Made by a program: the position numbers and the translations under genes
The notes under the pieces: model-generated
Databases searched by the model: none
What the model saw: the letters and a program-made list of their open reading frames with translations, nothing else
What the model was told of the DNA's origin: nothing
Assembly (NCBI GenBank): GCA_022539475.1
Contig: VCMS01000330.1
Coordinates: 1-59,110, forward strand
DNA: 59,110 bases
Reading direction: 5' to 3'
From: Gracilaria domingensis
Taxonomy: Eukaryota > Rhodophyta > Florideophyceae > Gracilariales > Gracilariaceae
Shown: positions 38,311 through 49,463 of the stretch, piece after piece
How the letters are laid out: each line of letters opens with the position of its first letter
How positions within the stretch are numbered: position 1 is the first letter of the stretch

Positions 38311-39936
38311 ATGAATCCTGCGGAATATCTTTCGGTATTCGAGTTCTTCGACAGAGACAAAAGCGGCTACATATCTCCTTCCGAACTAAAGGAAGCTATT
38401 GGCGCATGCGGCCAGAAAATTTCGGACCTAGATCTTCGTACTGCTATTTCTGATGTTGGTCTGAATGGAGAGGAAATATCTTATGAACACTTTGCAAAGT
38501 TTATACAGCATCTTGAGTCGCGGGTACTTTCCTTCACGGATGTCGATCAATTATTCAAATCTTTGGATGTTGACGGAAGTGGATATCTTACGGCGGCAGA
38601 AATACGTCATTTTATGACCAATATGAACCTCTGTGAAAATGACGCTACTGTGGATGAGATGATCTCTCTTTATGACTTAGATGGAAACGGCGAGATTACG
38701 TTGGAGGAATTACTGACATGCCTGAAGAACTTAGGTTACAGCATCGAAGAAGGCGTTGACGATATGCTCAAAAGCAAGGTAAATTATCGAACGTCATCTC
38801 CAACGAAGACGCCTGAAACTGCACTCAAAATTGTTCAGAGTTCTAAGATGTACAGTGTGCATGATTTTCCCGAAGAAGCGCGTGAAGCCATGTCGATGTT
38901 TGACTTTTTGTCTGACGATCATGTCTCTGAAGATGATTTGCGACGAGCGGCTGAACTTCTCAAAATAGAGAAGCTGAAGAGTGTACGTGATCCAGAGGCT
39001 AACCCGGGATTGCATTGGACTCCGGGACGAAAGAAAAGTGGTTTGGGCAACCTTATCTACAAAGCAAACCACATTGCAATTATTGTGAGTGACGTGGGAA
39101 GAAGTGCTTCGTTCTACACCAATATTATGGGTTTCCAGCAGATAAGGCGCCCCGACTTTGATAGACATGGTGCCTGGTTTACGATGGGAAGTCTTGAACT
39201 GCATCTCATCAAGGGAACCCCTGTTGTGCATACGGCAGATGATTTGGTCGTCGGCCACATTAGCATCGAGACTTTTGACATCGACAAGGTCCCAACGGTC
39301 TTAAGGGAACTTGGTGTCCCGTTTCGCCAAAACGTTTCAGTTCCTTCGACGGTAGGCGCCCACGAAACAAACACGTCGAACACAAACAATAAGACTGTAC
39401 GGCAGTACTTTATTCGTGATCCTGACGGTTATTACATAGAAATATGCAACTGCGACGTGCTTACCAGCTTCTGTCTGGGAGGAAAAGAAGATTTGGTTGG
39501 ATATGAGGAGGGAGTGAGAGCACTCACTGCGGAGAATGCCGCCAGAGTGATCTCGTTTATGCACAAATGGACTGGAAAAGGCCAACAGAGTCATCAGTAT
39601 AGGGAAAGCTTGGTTGAAGAAGCAAGAGGTACGGATGGAAGTATTGAGGCATACGCCAAATTGCTTGGATACGAGATTGCCGATGAAATAGACGAAGATA
39701 AACTGCGCAACCTTACGGTTCGTCGATCGGTGTATGGAGACATTTGCCAGAACGAGAGCGAAGAAGAACTCAAGCAGATACTGTTGAGTTGCGGGAATGA
39801 CGTGCCTAAGGCTGATTGCTTGATGAAGCTCCGAGCTGAGGTGCACGGGTCGCGAAAAGTTCGAGCGCCGGTGTTCTACAATGACGGTGAAACAATGGTA
39901 TGCCCACGCGAGAAGCCATTGCATGATGGGTTGTGA
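38311..39936 (+). CDS. EF-hand calcium sensor fused to a glyoxalase/VOC domain
   Basis: Residues 1-150 form a calmodulin-like EF-hand module. Loops DRDKSGYISPSE (14-25), DVDGSGYLTAAE and DLDGNGEITLEE are canonical Ca2+ ligands; the second hand is degenerate. Residues about 250-385 form a VOC (glyoxalase I/dioxygenase) domain: NHIAIIVSDV, SLELHLIKG, VGHISIETFD and DPDGYYIEICN, which keep the H-E-H-E metal-ligand pattern. The last about 150 residues are unrecognised. The reaction is not predictable: VOC proteins include glyoxalase I, extradiol dioxygenases and others. Calcium control of the enzyme is an inference. The 541-aa ORF has no intron. Confidence 0.85.
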   Translation: MNPAEYLSVFEFFDRDKSGYISPSELKEAIGACGQKISDLDLRTAISDVGLNGEEISYEHFAKFIQHLESRVLSFTDVDQLFKSLDVDGSGYLTAAEIRHFMTNMNLCENDATVDEMISLYDLDGNGEITLEELLTCLKNLGYSIEEGVDDMLKSKVNYRTSSPTKTPETALKIVQSSKMYSVHDFPEEAREAMSMFDFLSDDHVSEDDLRRAAELLKIEKLKSVRDPEANPGLHWTPGRKKSGLGNLIYKANHIAIIVSDVGRSASFYTNIMGFQQIRRPDFDRHGAWFTMGSLELHLIKGTPVVHTADDLVVGHISIETFDIDKVPTVLRELGVPFRQNVSVPSTVGAHETNTSNTNNKTVRQYFIRDPDGYYIEICNCDVLTSFCLGGKEDLVGYEEGVRALTAENAARVISFMHKWTGKGQQSHQYRESLVEEARGTDGSIEAYAKLLGYEIADEIDEDKLRNLTVRRSVYGDICQNESEEELKQILLSCGNDVPKADCLMKLRAEVHGSRKVRAPVFYNDGETMVCPREKPLHDGL

Positions 39937-40205
39937 AATACAGACATCGCTTGATATAGAACCACTGCGCAAAGTGAATATCCATTTTAAAAAAATTTGA
40001 GTATAGTTCTCCAAGCTTGGATCCATTTCAGAGCCTTGTAACTTAGAGCATCTCCACCGCGGACGAAAAAGCGGTATCAAAGAAGGAAAAACGTCGTAGA
40101 CGTGGCGTAAATGTAGTGGCCAGGTCTATTTTGCTGATTTGCTCGTTTGCACCTACTGCAATCATCTCCAACGGCACGCTTCACGTCCGCGTGCCCCGCC
40201 TCATC

Positions 40206-41510
40206 ATGTCGTCTAGCTTGTTAAGCTACGACCTCGATGAAGTCCTCGACGAGGTTAAGGCAGATATCTTAACAAGCTCTGAAAGCAAAGAAGAACAAGG
40301 CACACATAGCGCTTCTGTTCCAGGACGTAGCCGGAACATAAACCGCAATCGAGAAACAGGACTCCAACAACTGCACAGAGACTACCTTGATCACAATGCC
40401 GTGTATCACTTCAGACATTTCAGACAACGATTTCGTGTTTCAAAACCAGTGTTTCACCGCATTTGCGCGCGTGTACAAGAAGAGTACAAGTATTTCCAGC
40501 AACACCGAGACTGCGTAGGCAACCTATGATTCAGCGCAGAACAAAAGGTCACGGCTGCTCTCCGGTTGCTCGCCTACGGCTGTGCAGCAGACAGTGTAGA
40601 TGAATATGTACGCATGGGAGAATCAACTGCAGCAGAATGCTTAAAGCAGTTCTGTTCTAGGGTTGTAGAAACATTTAGTGAGGAGTACTTGCGCTGTCCT
40701 ACAACCGATGATCTCAAGAACATTACTAGAAGAACAGAAGCACTTGGTTTCCCTGGTATGATTGGCAGCATCAACTGCTCGAAGTGGATCTGGAAAAATT
40801 GTCCTGCTGCGTGGAGAGGACAATATCAGGGCAAAGAACGCAAGCCTGGGTTAACTATAGAAGCTATTGCAGATGATCGTCTTTGGATATGGCATGCATA
40901 CTTTGAAACGCCAGAAAGCGCAAACGATATCAACGTACTGGAGTGCTCGTCTCTCATGAACAAGATAGCAGACGGATCGTTTCCGTCAAAGTTATCGTAC
41001 ACCTTGAACGAGAAGAATAGAGACATACCATACTTTCTGTGTGACGGCGTGTACCCGCGGTACCCCATATTTGTTCACACGGCACAAGAACCAACAACCA
41101 AGAAAGAGAAAAACCACGCCAAAAGACAGGAAGGCAGGCGAAAGGACGTTGAACGTGCGTTCGTTGTGCTGCAAGGTAGATGGCACATTATCCGACGACC
41201 ATCACGCTTTTGGCATGTAGCGACCATGAAGAATGTAATGTACTGTACCGTCATCTTGCACAATATGATGGTAGAGGAGGGTTTGACTGATGAGGAACTG
41301 TCTTGGAATAGCGAAGGAGGCAATAGTATGAGTGCGGCTACACAAGATCGACAGCCCGTTTGGTCTGAAAACATTAACGCGCCTATTCCGGGCTCTATCG
41401 CGGCACTCTGTCAAACGGAACAGTTTCTCAATAACGAGTGGAAGCAGCGTGATTTACAAAACGACGTGATAGAGCACTTGTGGTCAATGCATGGGACGAC
41501 GTTTAACTAA
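40206..41510 (+). pseudogene. PIF/Harbinger transposase with one TGA and a changed first catalytic residue
   Basis: The frame from ATG 40206 to TAA 41510 is broken only by TGA at 40527-40529. Family segments are LRLLAYGCAADSVDEYVRMGEST, GFPGMIGSINCSKWIWKNCPAAW, ANDINVLE (second acid) and RKDVERAFVVLQGRW (Glu), then ILHNMMVEE and a C-terminal LIEHLW-like end. The first acid of the DDE triad, normally Asp in GSIDC, is Asn here (AAC at 40773-40775). The stop and the substitution together make this copy inactive, though the rest is well kept. Confidence 0.9.
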
Positions 41511-41575
41511 CAGACTCGTCTGAGATTCTAAGACACTATTCGAGGTCCGCTGTCACACCAAAAGTACGAAGCCTT

Positions 41576-41642
41576 TCTCACAAGGGAGCGTTGAGCGCCG
41601 TAGCGAGCTTGCGAGCGAAGGTGCTCACGCTCCCTTGTGAGA
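41576..41642. repeat. 15-bp inverted repeat between convergent transposon genes
   Basis: TCTCACAAGGGAGCG (41576-41590) is the exact reverse complement of 41628-41642. It sits between the stops of the transposase and the Myb-like gene and could end transcription from both sides. Confidence 0.75.
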
Positions 41643-41695
41643 CTTTTGAGCAATCTGGCACTGTTTCCTCGAATTTGAGCCTATGAACTGGTCCC

Positions 41696-42724
41696 TCACT
41701 CCGTCTCTTCCCTTGGTTTTTCAGTATCATAGGAAACCGATTGCTGCGGCGACGACTGAAGTTCTTCCGTTCCGTCTTGTTCTGTTTCCTTGCGAGCTTT
41801 CTTAGCTTTCTCTTCACGTAGTTCGGAGAGCACCCTTTTTCGTGAAATGCGCAGGTACTCCATCGTCTCTGGGCTTTTGTCTGCACAGAGAGTGAACAAT
41901 GCGATATCGTTTTGCCTCTTAATTTCAATTGCCCTCTGCTCCTGTAGTTCCAACGCCTTTCTCGCCACTTTGAGCTTCTCCTCGTAGTGCTTTTGTTTGA
42001 TAAAGTCGGCCTTAGCTGCCTTCCGACCGATTGGACGGTCTTGATCACTCTTAGCACGGGCAGGTTTTGAATCATCAGGATCTGGATTCTCCGATTTGGG
42101 TTCTATGTGCTCCGACTTTCCGCCCGTTGAGCTAAATTCTGAGGAATCCACCTTCGGTTGGGTCTCAGTGAAAAATTTGGGATGAAGACGCAGTATGTCC
42201 CACGCCCCTTTAAATTTAAACGGCTCTCCGACGTCATCTTTGGGAGATGTCATCGTAATTCCGTTATACAATGCTGTGGCCATCCGAAATTTGTCGTCTT
42301 CGTTATATCCGGATGGTTGCAAACGCTGCACTCTAGAGTAACACGCGGAGAATTGAGTGCATTTAGTCGTGAGGAGCTTGACGCGGTTGCGAATGGATTC
42401 TACAGAACGAGGTAAGCGGTTTGCGGGCTTGTACTTATCGTTGTAAAGCTTTGTAACAGCCTTAAAGAAAAGCTTCTTCTTGCGATCAGTTCCAATAATA
42501 GAATCCTCGGAGGTTTTGATGTAGGCTTTGGCGATGGCAATATCTTCGCCTGGAGAGAAGCTTGGGCCTCTTGCCGATGTTTTCTTGGGCTCCATCTCGA
42601 GACAATTTATCATGCTACAGGGCCCTGGTGACGGTATGAGTGGGTGATTCTGAAGATTAAACAGGGTTCTGATGTTGCGTGGTGTTGTTGTGGTCTGGTG
42701 TTTCGGTTTCTTGGCGCGAAACAT
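41696..42724 (-). CDS. Myb/SANT-like DNA-binding protein of PIF/Harbinger element 1
   Basis: The 342-aa ORF is intact. Residues about 50-170 form the Myb/SANT-like or NAM-associated domain found in the accessory protein of plant PIF elements: FSPGEDIAIAKAYIKTSED, RSVESIRNRVKLLTTKC, and FKFKGAWDILRLHPKF. A Lys/Glu-rich coiled coil (about residues 230-320) follows. This protein binds transposon ends and brings the transposase to the nucleus in studied relatives. The ATG at 42724 is first; one at about 42612 (MINCLEMEPK) is an alternative. Confidence 0.85.
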   Translation of the reverse strand: MFRAKKPKHQTTTTPRNIRTLFNLQNHPLIPSPGPCSMINCLEMEPKKTSARGPSFSPGEDIAIAKAYIKTSEDSIIGTDRKKKLFFKAVTKLYNDKYKPANRLPRSVESIRNRVKLLTTKCTQFSACYSRVQRLQPSGYNEDDKFRMATALYNGITMTSPKDDVGEPFKFKGAWDILRLHPKFFTETQPKVDSSEFSSTGGKSEHIEPKSENPDPDDSKPARAKSDQDRPIGRKAAKADFIKQKHYEEKLKVARKALELQEQRAIEIKRQNDIALFTLCADKSPETMEYLRISRKRVLSELREEKAKKARKETEQDGTEELQSSPQQSVSYDTEKPREETE

Positions 42725-42778
42725 CAGCTTTATAGTCCACTGAGAAGGACATACGTAGATACTGCTTTGCTTCCTGTT

Positions 42779-42847
42779 TTTTGAACAGGTTCAGATTCGT
42801 GAGGCAAATTGAGAAGATTTGCACCTTGAATCTGAACCTGTTCAAAA
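42779..42847. repeat. subterminal 20-bp inverted repeat of Harbinger element 1
   Basis: Arms 42779-42798 and 42828-42847 are exact reverse complements; inside them GCAAAT and ATTTGC add further pairing. It lies 86 nt from the element's right end and upstream of the Myb-like start, so it may be a transposase- or Myb-binding site. Confidence 0.75.
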
Positions 42848-43254
42848 CTTTGCTCCTGATTTTTACCCGGTGGAGATGGTCAGCCGAGCAAATAACTTAT
42901 TTACTCTTTTGCTGCCGCCCGCTGGAGATGCTCTTAGGGTCGTTAGGCTATCTCCACCGCGAGAGTCTATTCGATACATATTCGAGCGACTATTGGTGCA
43001 CTTTGTCCACCGTAATTGGCTGTTCAATACAGTAGAGAGCACCGTTAAACAGGCGCTCTAAACCAAGGTGCATCCCCACCGCGATCGTTTGATCACATGG
43101 GCTATTTTTCTCCAGCCAAACAGCATTGCAGACTATACTAGACAGTGATGCATTTGATGATGATGAGATCGTCTTGAGAACTCGTTGCAAACATTCAGTC
43201 TTCTACTCCCAAGAAAAGAGCAGTGAAGGCTCAAAAGCAGAAAAAGCCGCAAAC

Positions 43255-46139
43255 ATGCCTTGCAACTTCGACAAAACGTTTTTAAAATTGATGAAAGACT
43301 ACTTCTTGCCTAATCCAACCTCAATTGACTCTCAATTTGGAGAAAGATTTAAAATGTCGCAATCCCTGTTTCCGCGAATATATAATGCAGTTACTAGAAG
43401 AGACATATTTATAAAAATTTGGACGGACTAAAAAACCAGATATTTACCTTTTGCAGCAAACTGTTCCCTCTCTACAAATGCTGTCGTATGAAGAAGCAAC
43501 AAATATTATTCATGAATATTGCAAACTATCCAAAACATGCGTCTCAGAGCCTTCAACGGCGTCGTGTAGTGCAATCATCCAACAGTTTGAAATGGAGAAC
43601 TTGCAACAGCCTAATGTAGCAGACCTACGCCGACTAATGTCAATCTATGCTTCGAGGGAAATGCCTGGTTACATAGGATGCATTGATTGCGAACACTTAC
43701 AAGTAGAAAAACTGTCGTACTACTTGGGCTGACATTTGTAGTAAAAAATAAATAAAAACGTACAATAGTTCTGAACAGAATAGCAAATTTTGAGCTCTAG
43801 ATATTTGATATGCTTTTCTGGTCATGTGGTACTCATAATGATATCAATATACTAGACATATTCTCTACCGTTATCACAACTATAAAAACCGAGTTTCCTT
43901 CTCTCTTCGAATACAAAATCAATGGTAGACTTTTAAATCTTCCTGCGTACCTATGAGATAGTATTTATCGTAATTAAACGCTTAACCAGAAGACAACGTA
44001 AGAATGTGGCACCAAGAAACAAAACACGTACTTTTACTGGCAGCAAAGTCACAAAACGACGTTGTAAGAGCCTTAAGTGTACTTGTAAAACAATTTCAGA
44101 TACTTAAGATACCCGCACGGGGTGGTAGAGAGACAATTTAGCAATTATTTTTCCAATCTGTGTACTTCTACACAACGTCATTGTAGAAGACAGACGTGAT
44201 GCTTACAAGGGTAGAAATGGTGTCAAAATAGACTAGCACGATCAGAAAAAGTTAATGAACAGGAAATAAGTTTGTTGAGTTAATGATGTTACCCATCCAG
44301 ACGTGTGGAGCATTCTTAAGAAGGAAAAAGCCACCAAGACAGTTCGAATTCCTGTTTCTAAGAGAAATGCGCGCAGCGACAGTGCATCTCGTATCTTTTA
44401 GTGTAAATGAAATTTCACGGGGTCTTGGAGCTATACCACAGAGTTGAAGGAGAAAGCCCGAACGGGGAAAGGAACCAGAAAAGGTATACACAATAATGTA
44501 GATCGTAGCTGTTTGATGACGGTACTCGTGGCCAAATGTACACATCCAATGGTAAACGAATCAAATAAAAATAGGTGGTAATGAACCAAACCAATGGTTA
44601 AAACAAAAGAAAGAACAAAGGAAAACCCAAATACTGGGGCGGAGAGAAAGTACTCCCCGGTAGACAAACATGTGTCTGCTCCACCAGTGACAAGAAGATC
44701 AAAAAAAAACAAGACTAATGATGGTATGCACTGCGTTCCTTTTCTTGGTGGAGCCGGGAGATAACTAGATCTTGCTGCGTAACTCTCTCCGCGAGGAGTT
44801 GGAGTCGTCGCGCAGGCGAAATAGTTAGAGCCGCACACTGGCTTACCTTCCCTAGGTTGGTGATGGCGGTGAGCCATCACCTAAGTAGTGTAGTGCAACG
44901 CGATTGCGGGACTCCTTCGCTGATGCGACTCATAATATTCACGGCGATGCCGGGAGGTGGTGGCACACAGTATGAATAACTGGTGAGATCAGCCCATTCT
45001 TGGGTATACTTAATATTAGAATTAGTGTTATGAGATGTACGGCCTAGCCGGTGAGTCACAGACGTGTGGGAGGTTTGCACCCATTCATTGGGGTATTTGA
45101 AGTAGATATTTGTAGCATATCTGCTGTACCACACTGACAGTGGGCCAACCTACCGCAGTACTTAGTAGGTTGAGCTGCACCCAGTGCTGGGGAAGTAAAC
45201 AGAACAACCGAGTGTTCGGCTCTGATGTTTCACCCATGGTGACCGATAACCTCCTCCCGGAGAGTCGACACCTTGTGCAGGGTTCATCATCCGCCTTGCG
45301 ACACCATTAACACCACTACCGCTTTCGCGTGTTTACGTTGTGTGTGTTTTCTTTGTTTCTGTCCCTGTTATACGGGTAGCACTACTTGGTGTACCGGTGC
45401 ATACCGTTCGTGGCTCGACACACTCGCCTGGGCTGTCACCGCTCTCGCGTATCATCGCCACACTCGTGGGTACGGCGTGCTACGCACGTGACGCTAATGC
45501 CGACTTGTATCGTGTCTTCTCTACCGCTGGAAGCTTATTCCTCGCCGCTTCGCTCCCTCCATTACTTGGGAAGGGTCGAACCCGGTCTTACACCGGGCAT
45601 TGCCGTGTCGTACCTCTGGGAGCGCTCTACTGCTGTGCTCGCCTCTTGAGAGAGGGTCTGAACCGCCTTTGCGTGTCTTTCCCCATCGCTGGGTTTTGCA
45701 CAACAAGTAGTAGAATTAGAGGCCCTGTGGAGGGTTATTAAATATATCTAAATAATAGATTAATCTAGCACCTCGTGTGCACCTCCCATTCCCGGCAGTT
45801 CTGACATTCTCTTTCCAAAACGCACGCGGTAATTCTAAAGATTATGAAAAAGTTCACTCCATCCAAACAAACAAATAGTGGTACACACGTACACATTCCG
45901 GGTCCGGATCTACGTCATCGTGCTACTCAAAACCTCGAGTTCTCCATCGATGGGAGTCTCAATAACTTATGAGTTCCACTACTGAAACGGTGTCGCTGAG
46001 GAGGGTTTGCTCTACAACACGCACAAGTCTTGGCACAAGGAAGTTGGGCTGGGCGTGTTGCACAACGAGAGGAATCGGTTACTGACAATCATGAGCACTT
46101 CGCTCTCAAGGCGGCGCTCATTGAGCATGTGTGGGAACA
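43255..46139 (+). pseudogene. PIF/Harbinger transposase, decayed and split by an insertion
   Basis: Fragments appear in order. FGERFKMSQSLFPRIYNAV comes first. Then LQMLSYEEATNIIHEYCKLS and GYIGCIDCEHLQVEKLSYYLG follow in a shifted frame up to 43732. HNDINILD and NGRLLNLPAYL lie near 43840-43960. VVRALSVLVKQFQILKIPARG lies near 44060-44130, and LLHNVIVEDRRDAYKG near 44170-44215. The typical C-terminal end (FALKAALIEHVWEQ then TAA) reappears only at about 46095-46139. About 1.7 kb of unrelated sequence separates the last two parts. Confidence 0.8.
44290..45980. other. unidentified insertion inside the Harbinger transposase, LTR-like GC-rich block
   Basis: The stretch has no coding capacity. 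The part at about 44880-45740 resembles the non-coding leader before the gypsy gag (48480-49330) in base composition and short motifs such as CTCTCGCG and the TACTTAG-GTTGAGCT/TACTTAGGTGAGCT block. It may be a solo LTR of a related retrotransposon. Its ends and target duplication were not found. Confidence 0.4.
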
Positions 46140-46249
46140 ATAAACCACTACTCTCTTCTCATATATTCGCGCCTCGCTCCGCGGCCAGCGCAAAGTCCGC
46201 AGCGAAGGTTCGTGACGAGCGAAGCGAGGAGCGGACCGGAGAAAAGAAC

Positions 46250-47504
46250 TCAGCGCGCAGCCGCTGAGCGAAGCGCGACGCTTGAGTTGTTCACATCACT
46301 TGCCACTTCAGATCTCTGCAATAGAGCAGCAATGGCGAGCTTCTCAGAGTCCGATATGTTCTGCGACCGTTTGGTAGAAACAACATTGTTATTCTCCCCC
46401 GACTCTTTGTCACTACCACCAGCATTGGAGTTCTGTGGGAGCCTGTCTCGGACAGAATTGTCTTTCTTCTCGAAAGTGACTGGGTATTTTGTGTCTTCTT
46501 TCTCCAGGCGAGACAATATGCGCTTCATGTATAGCTTTCTCGTAGCTCTTAGAAATGCTCTCTTTTCTTCCAAGTTTTCCGCACTCAATAAGAGATCATC
46601 TGTGCTCATGAACAGTGATATCGCATTCCTTTCCTCCAGTATTTCCGCTTTTCTCGCCATCGTTTCCGCCATGTCATTCATGCTTCGCGCCATGTTCTCT
46701 TCCGTTCGAGCACAATTCGCCTTGTCTCTAACAAGTCAAGCTGTTGGCCCTCTTTCGAGACTTATTACGACTGGTTTTATGTTCTACCGGCATTGTTTCG
46801 TCAGACTGTAGCTTTGCTTTGGTCATTGTGCCGCCACTGTTCACATCAATCTGGAGGTTTTCGTCCGGAGAGTTGCATCATTCAACGATTGAAACATCGT
46901 CCTATTTGTTAGTAGAACTGGGCATTACGACTTCCCATTTTGGATGCATCTTCAGGATCTTCCACGTTTGCAAATTAATCTACTTGTCCTGATTAAAGCT
47001 ACTCATATGGTAGTCCATTTTATTAACAATACCTACATGAATCGCTACCGCCATTGAACTAATATCCTCCTCTACGACACCTGTAGAGTTGGCGTTGTAA
47101 ATTTTGCGTAATGAGGGCTTAAACTTCTGACAGTCTGCTGATATTTCCCCGAACTTCTGCTTGCAGCTTTCGACGCTGCGAAATCCGTATCTATCAAGAC
47201 ATTTCAGATCTGCGTCGTACAGGGCAAAGCGTTTGTAAACTGTTTGATAGAATGCCTTTTCGGTTCGGTCTTTACCGACGGTGGGATCTGTAGAGGCATG
47301 GATCCAAGCCCGAGCGAGTGCAGTACGCTCTTCTTTTCGCCATGTACGTTCAACGCCCATTTTGTAATGCTCTCGAGGCGAGAAGGTGTTTTGAAACTCA
47401 ATGCAAGGTTTCGTTAGTCGAGAGAAGGCAGTAGTGCATGAAAGGAAGTTGTAGTGGTACCACACTGCGCTTAACAGCCAAAATGTGAGGGCATTGGTTT
47501 GCAT
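46250..47504 (-). pseudogene. Myb/SANT-like gene of Harbinger element 3, frameshifted
   Basis: An N-terminal Myb/SANT-like part lies at 47504-46980 (WRKEERTALARAWIHASTD, RSVESCKQKFGEISADC). Then ILKMHPKWEV and DENLQIDVNSGGTMTKAKL occur in a shifted frame between 46980 and 46700. A coiled-coil C-terminal part follows at 46693-46250 (MARKAEILEERNAISLFM). The order matches the intact partner of element 1, so one gene has been split by frameshifts. Confidence 0.75.
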
Positions 47505-47776
47505 CTATTCAATAGCCTTTCCATTCCATTTCTGCTCTATTTTGGGTATGGTTTCATGTCAAAATGAATGGAATGGATTTAAATTTTTTCATTTTCATCC
47601 GCGGTGGGGATGTAAGTGTGAGAGTACATATAGGTGACACAGCTGCAGACTGCCCACCGTACACACCGGACATGTGGCCTAGTGGTTTTTGTGTTCCCAT
47701 AGAAAGTACTGGCGGAAATGAAAAGAATCATGAATACAATTCATACCCACCGCCGCGGTGGAGACAGCCTTATACT

Positions 47777-48110
47777 ACATCGTTAACCCTTCTGGGACTA
47801 AAACTTTTTAAATCTAGTATAGTAGATATAAGAGCATTGGTAATGAAATTCAAAAGACGAGTTAAAATACAGTAAATTTAACCAGTAGTAGTTGATTGAA
47901 TGTATTCTTGTGCATATTGATTTCTCTGAATAGTAATCAGTGCCGAGATATTGCGCAGAAGTTTCAGAGAGCTAATGACAGCGCAAGAAGCATGCAGTTA
48001 CGTAAAACGTGCATAATACATGCTTATGTCTAGTACTTTAGACATAAGAACATTCACCACATGGCAGAATGACAATCAATTGTTCTGTTTCGCATCCAAT
48101 CAGAGCAGCG
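47777..48110 (-). repeat. dispersed repeat, copy B (inverted relative to copy A)
   Basis: The reverse complement aligns with 15978-16300 over its full length, with many scattered substitutions. It abuts the right TTA of the outer Harbinger insertion almost directly, so that insertion landed at or near the end of this repeat. Confidence 0.85.
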
Positions 48111-48129
48111 AAACACAACTTCATTAAAT

Positions 48130-49463
48130 TATCTCGCTAATCCACTTGCCACACCCGTCACTGCAAAAGTTTTCTCTTTCACAGGCGTCTGCTCCTTTTC
48201 CAGTTGAATTCTACGCAAAAGTAGAAAAGATCAGAATGTAGTATCTGTAGAGCAACGCAATTTGCGTGGTTATCAGGATCATGCGACTCATATACTCAGG
48301 GGAATGATAGGAGGATGCACTCGAAGAGTTATGAGTTGGACCCAATTTTGGCGGTTACTTTTGGAATGGCTTTCCCACAGTTACCTGTAATCAGGATTGC
48401 CATTGCTGGCCAATACAGCTAGGTGGATGCGTGTACGACACCACCGTGTGTGTGCATATTACGGGACAATAGGTAGTGCACCTGAGGTGCCTGACACTGG
48501 GCTAGCCACGTGTACGGACCCCTGCGGGTGTGCACCACGTGTACATAGTTAGTTTAGACCTACTTAGGTGAGCTCGACCTCGTCGTCGCGAGCACCTTTG
48601 TAAAGTCAACCCGAGCACTTCTAAGTAGACTCTTTGTCGAGTAGCGCTGTCCTGAGTGGACTCTACACGAGTAAGGCTCTGGCGCCAACCGCCTACGTGG
48701 GTTATCACTCTCGCGAGTATAGCCACGTCTGGTTACGGTGGTCCTACCCTCTCGGTACCTTTGAGGAACATCTTTCGTTGATGTCATGACCTGAGGGTCG
48801 TACCGAGGAGGTATAGGACTACATTATGAAGTGATACGACTCTGTATAGAGTTTTGCCGTGTTTACGGAAACCCGTGCATTACCGTTGGAGGATCTCGCC
48901 CCGCTCCGGGCACAGTGCCGAGGAGGCCCTACCCGTCGCGTGTGGGTGTTGTTTGGCTGTTGTTTTCTGTTACTTTCCCTCTCGAGACTACACCTGTCGC
49001 TGGTCGTGTTTCATCGTTGCCGATACCGCCCCATCTCTGGAGTTTCTCATCGTTTCCTCAGGACGTGGCCAAGCACCTCTGTAGGTATAGCCAGTTGCCA
49101 CTTCGGCCTTAAAACCGAGTTACGGTGGTACAGAGGGCTCTGTCACTGGTCTGCCATTTCTCACGAGAGCGGATCTTCGGACAATCTGGTGAGTTTCACT
49201 CTTCCGAGTTTGCCCCACAAAGTGGTCTCCCGACTTAGAACCGTTTTAGGACACTGTCGTGGAGTTGACTTGATTGTTGACGGATCACCGTTTTCTGACA
49301 ACGATCAGGGGACTCTTTAGAGTTTTGGAGGTTGACAACTTTTGAACGTGAACCGCTGACGTGGTGGTTTACCGAGAAGGTTTATTGAGTTTTCTTGTTC
49401 TTTGAAGATTCGTGTACGAGTTTAACTGGATCATCTGGATCAGATTGCTTACTGGTTTTCAGT
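48130..49463 (+). other. presumed 5' LTR and leader of the gypsy element
   Basis: Non-coding upstream of gag, moderately GC-rich, with TGGCGCCAACCG near 48680 as one possible primer-binding-like site. LTR borders could not be fixed because the 3' LTR is not recognisable inside the window. Confidence 0.4.

Larger units (their letters stand above)
40046..42933. mobile_element. PIF/Harbinger transposon 1, with TTA target duplication
   Basis: The terminal inverted repeats are GAGCATCTCCACCGCGG (left) and the reverse complement of a right end ending GCTGGAGATGCTC. They are flanked by TTA at 40043-40045 and 42934-42936, the 3-bp TWA duplication typical of this superfamily. Inside are the transposase and a Myb/SANT-like gene in convergent orientation, the classic two-gene PIF layout. 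Confidence 0.9.
43071..47612. mobile_element. PIF/Harbinger element 3, nested in insertion 2
   Basis: The ends CATCCCCACCGCG (left, 43071) and CGCGGTGGGGATG (right, ending 47612) are inverted repeats. The immediate flanks (GTG and TAA) do not match, so the target duplication is unresolved or mutated. It contains a decayed transposase, a decayed Myb-like gene and a further insertion. Confidence 0.7.
42946..47769. mobile_element. PIF/Harbinger insertion 2 (outer, MITE-like) with TTA target duplication
   Basis: The left end GGCTATCTCCACCGCG and the right end (reverse complement GGCTGTCTCCACCGCG) are flanked by TTA at 42943-42945 and 47770-47772. Excluding the nested element at about 43071-47612, the outer element would be only about 280 bp, consistent with a MITE. 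It starts 9 bp beyond the right duplication of element 1. Confidence 0.8.

Noticed and set aside
44861..44885. TGATGGC...GCCATC as an LTR terminus
   Set aside because: It is a 6-bp hairpin with no matching end or target duplication, which is not enough to define an LTR border.
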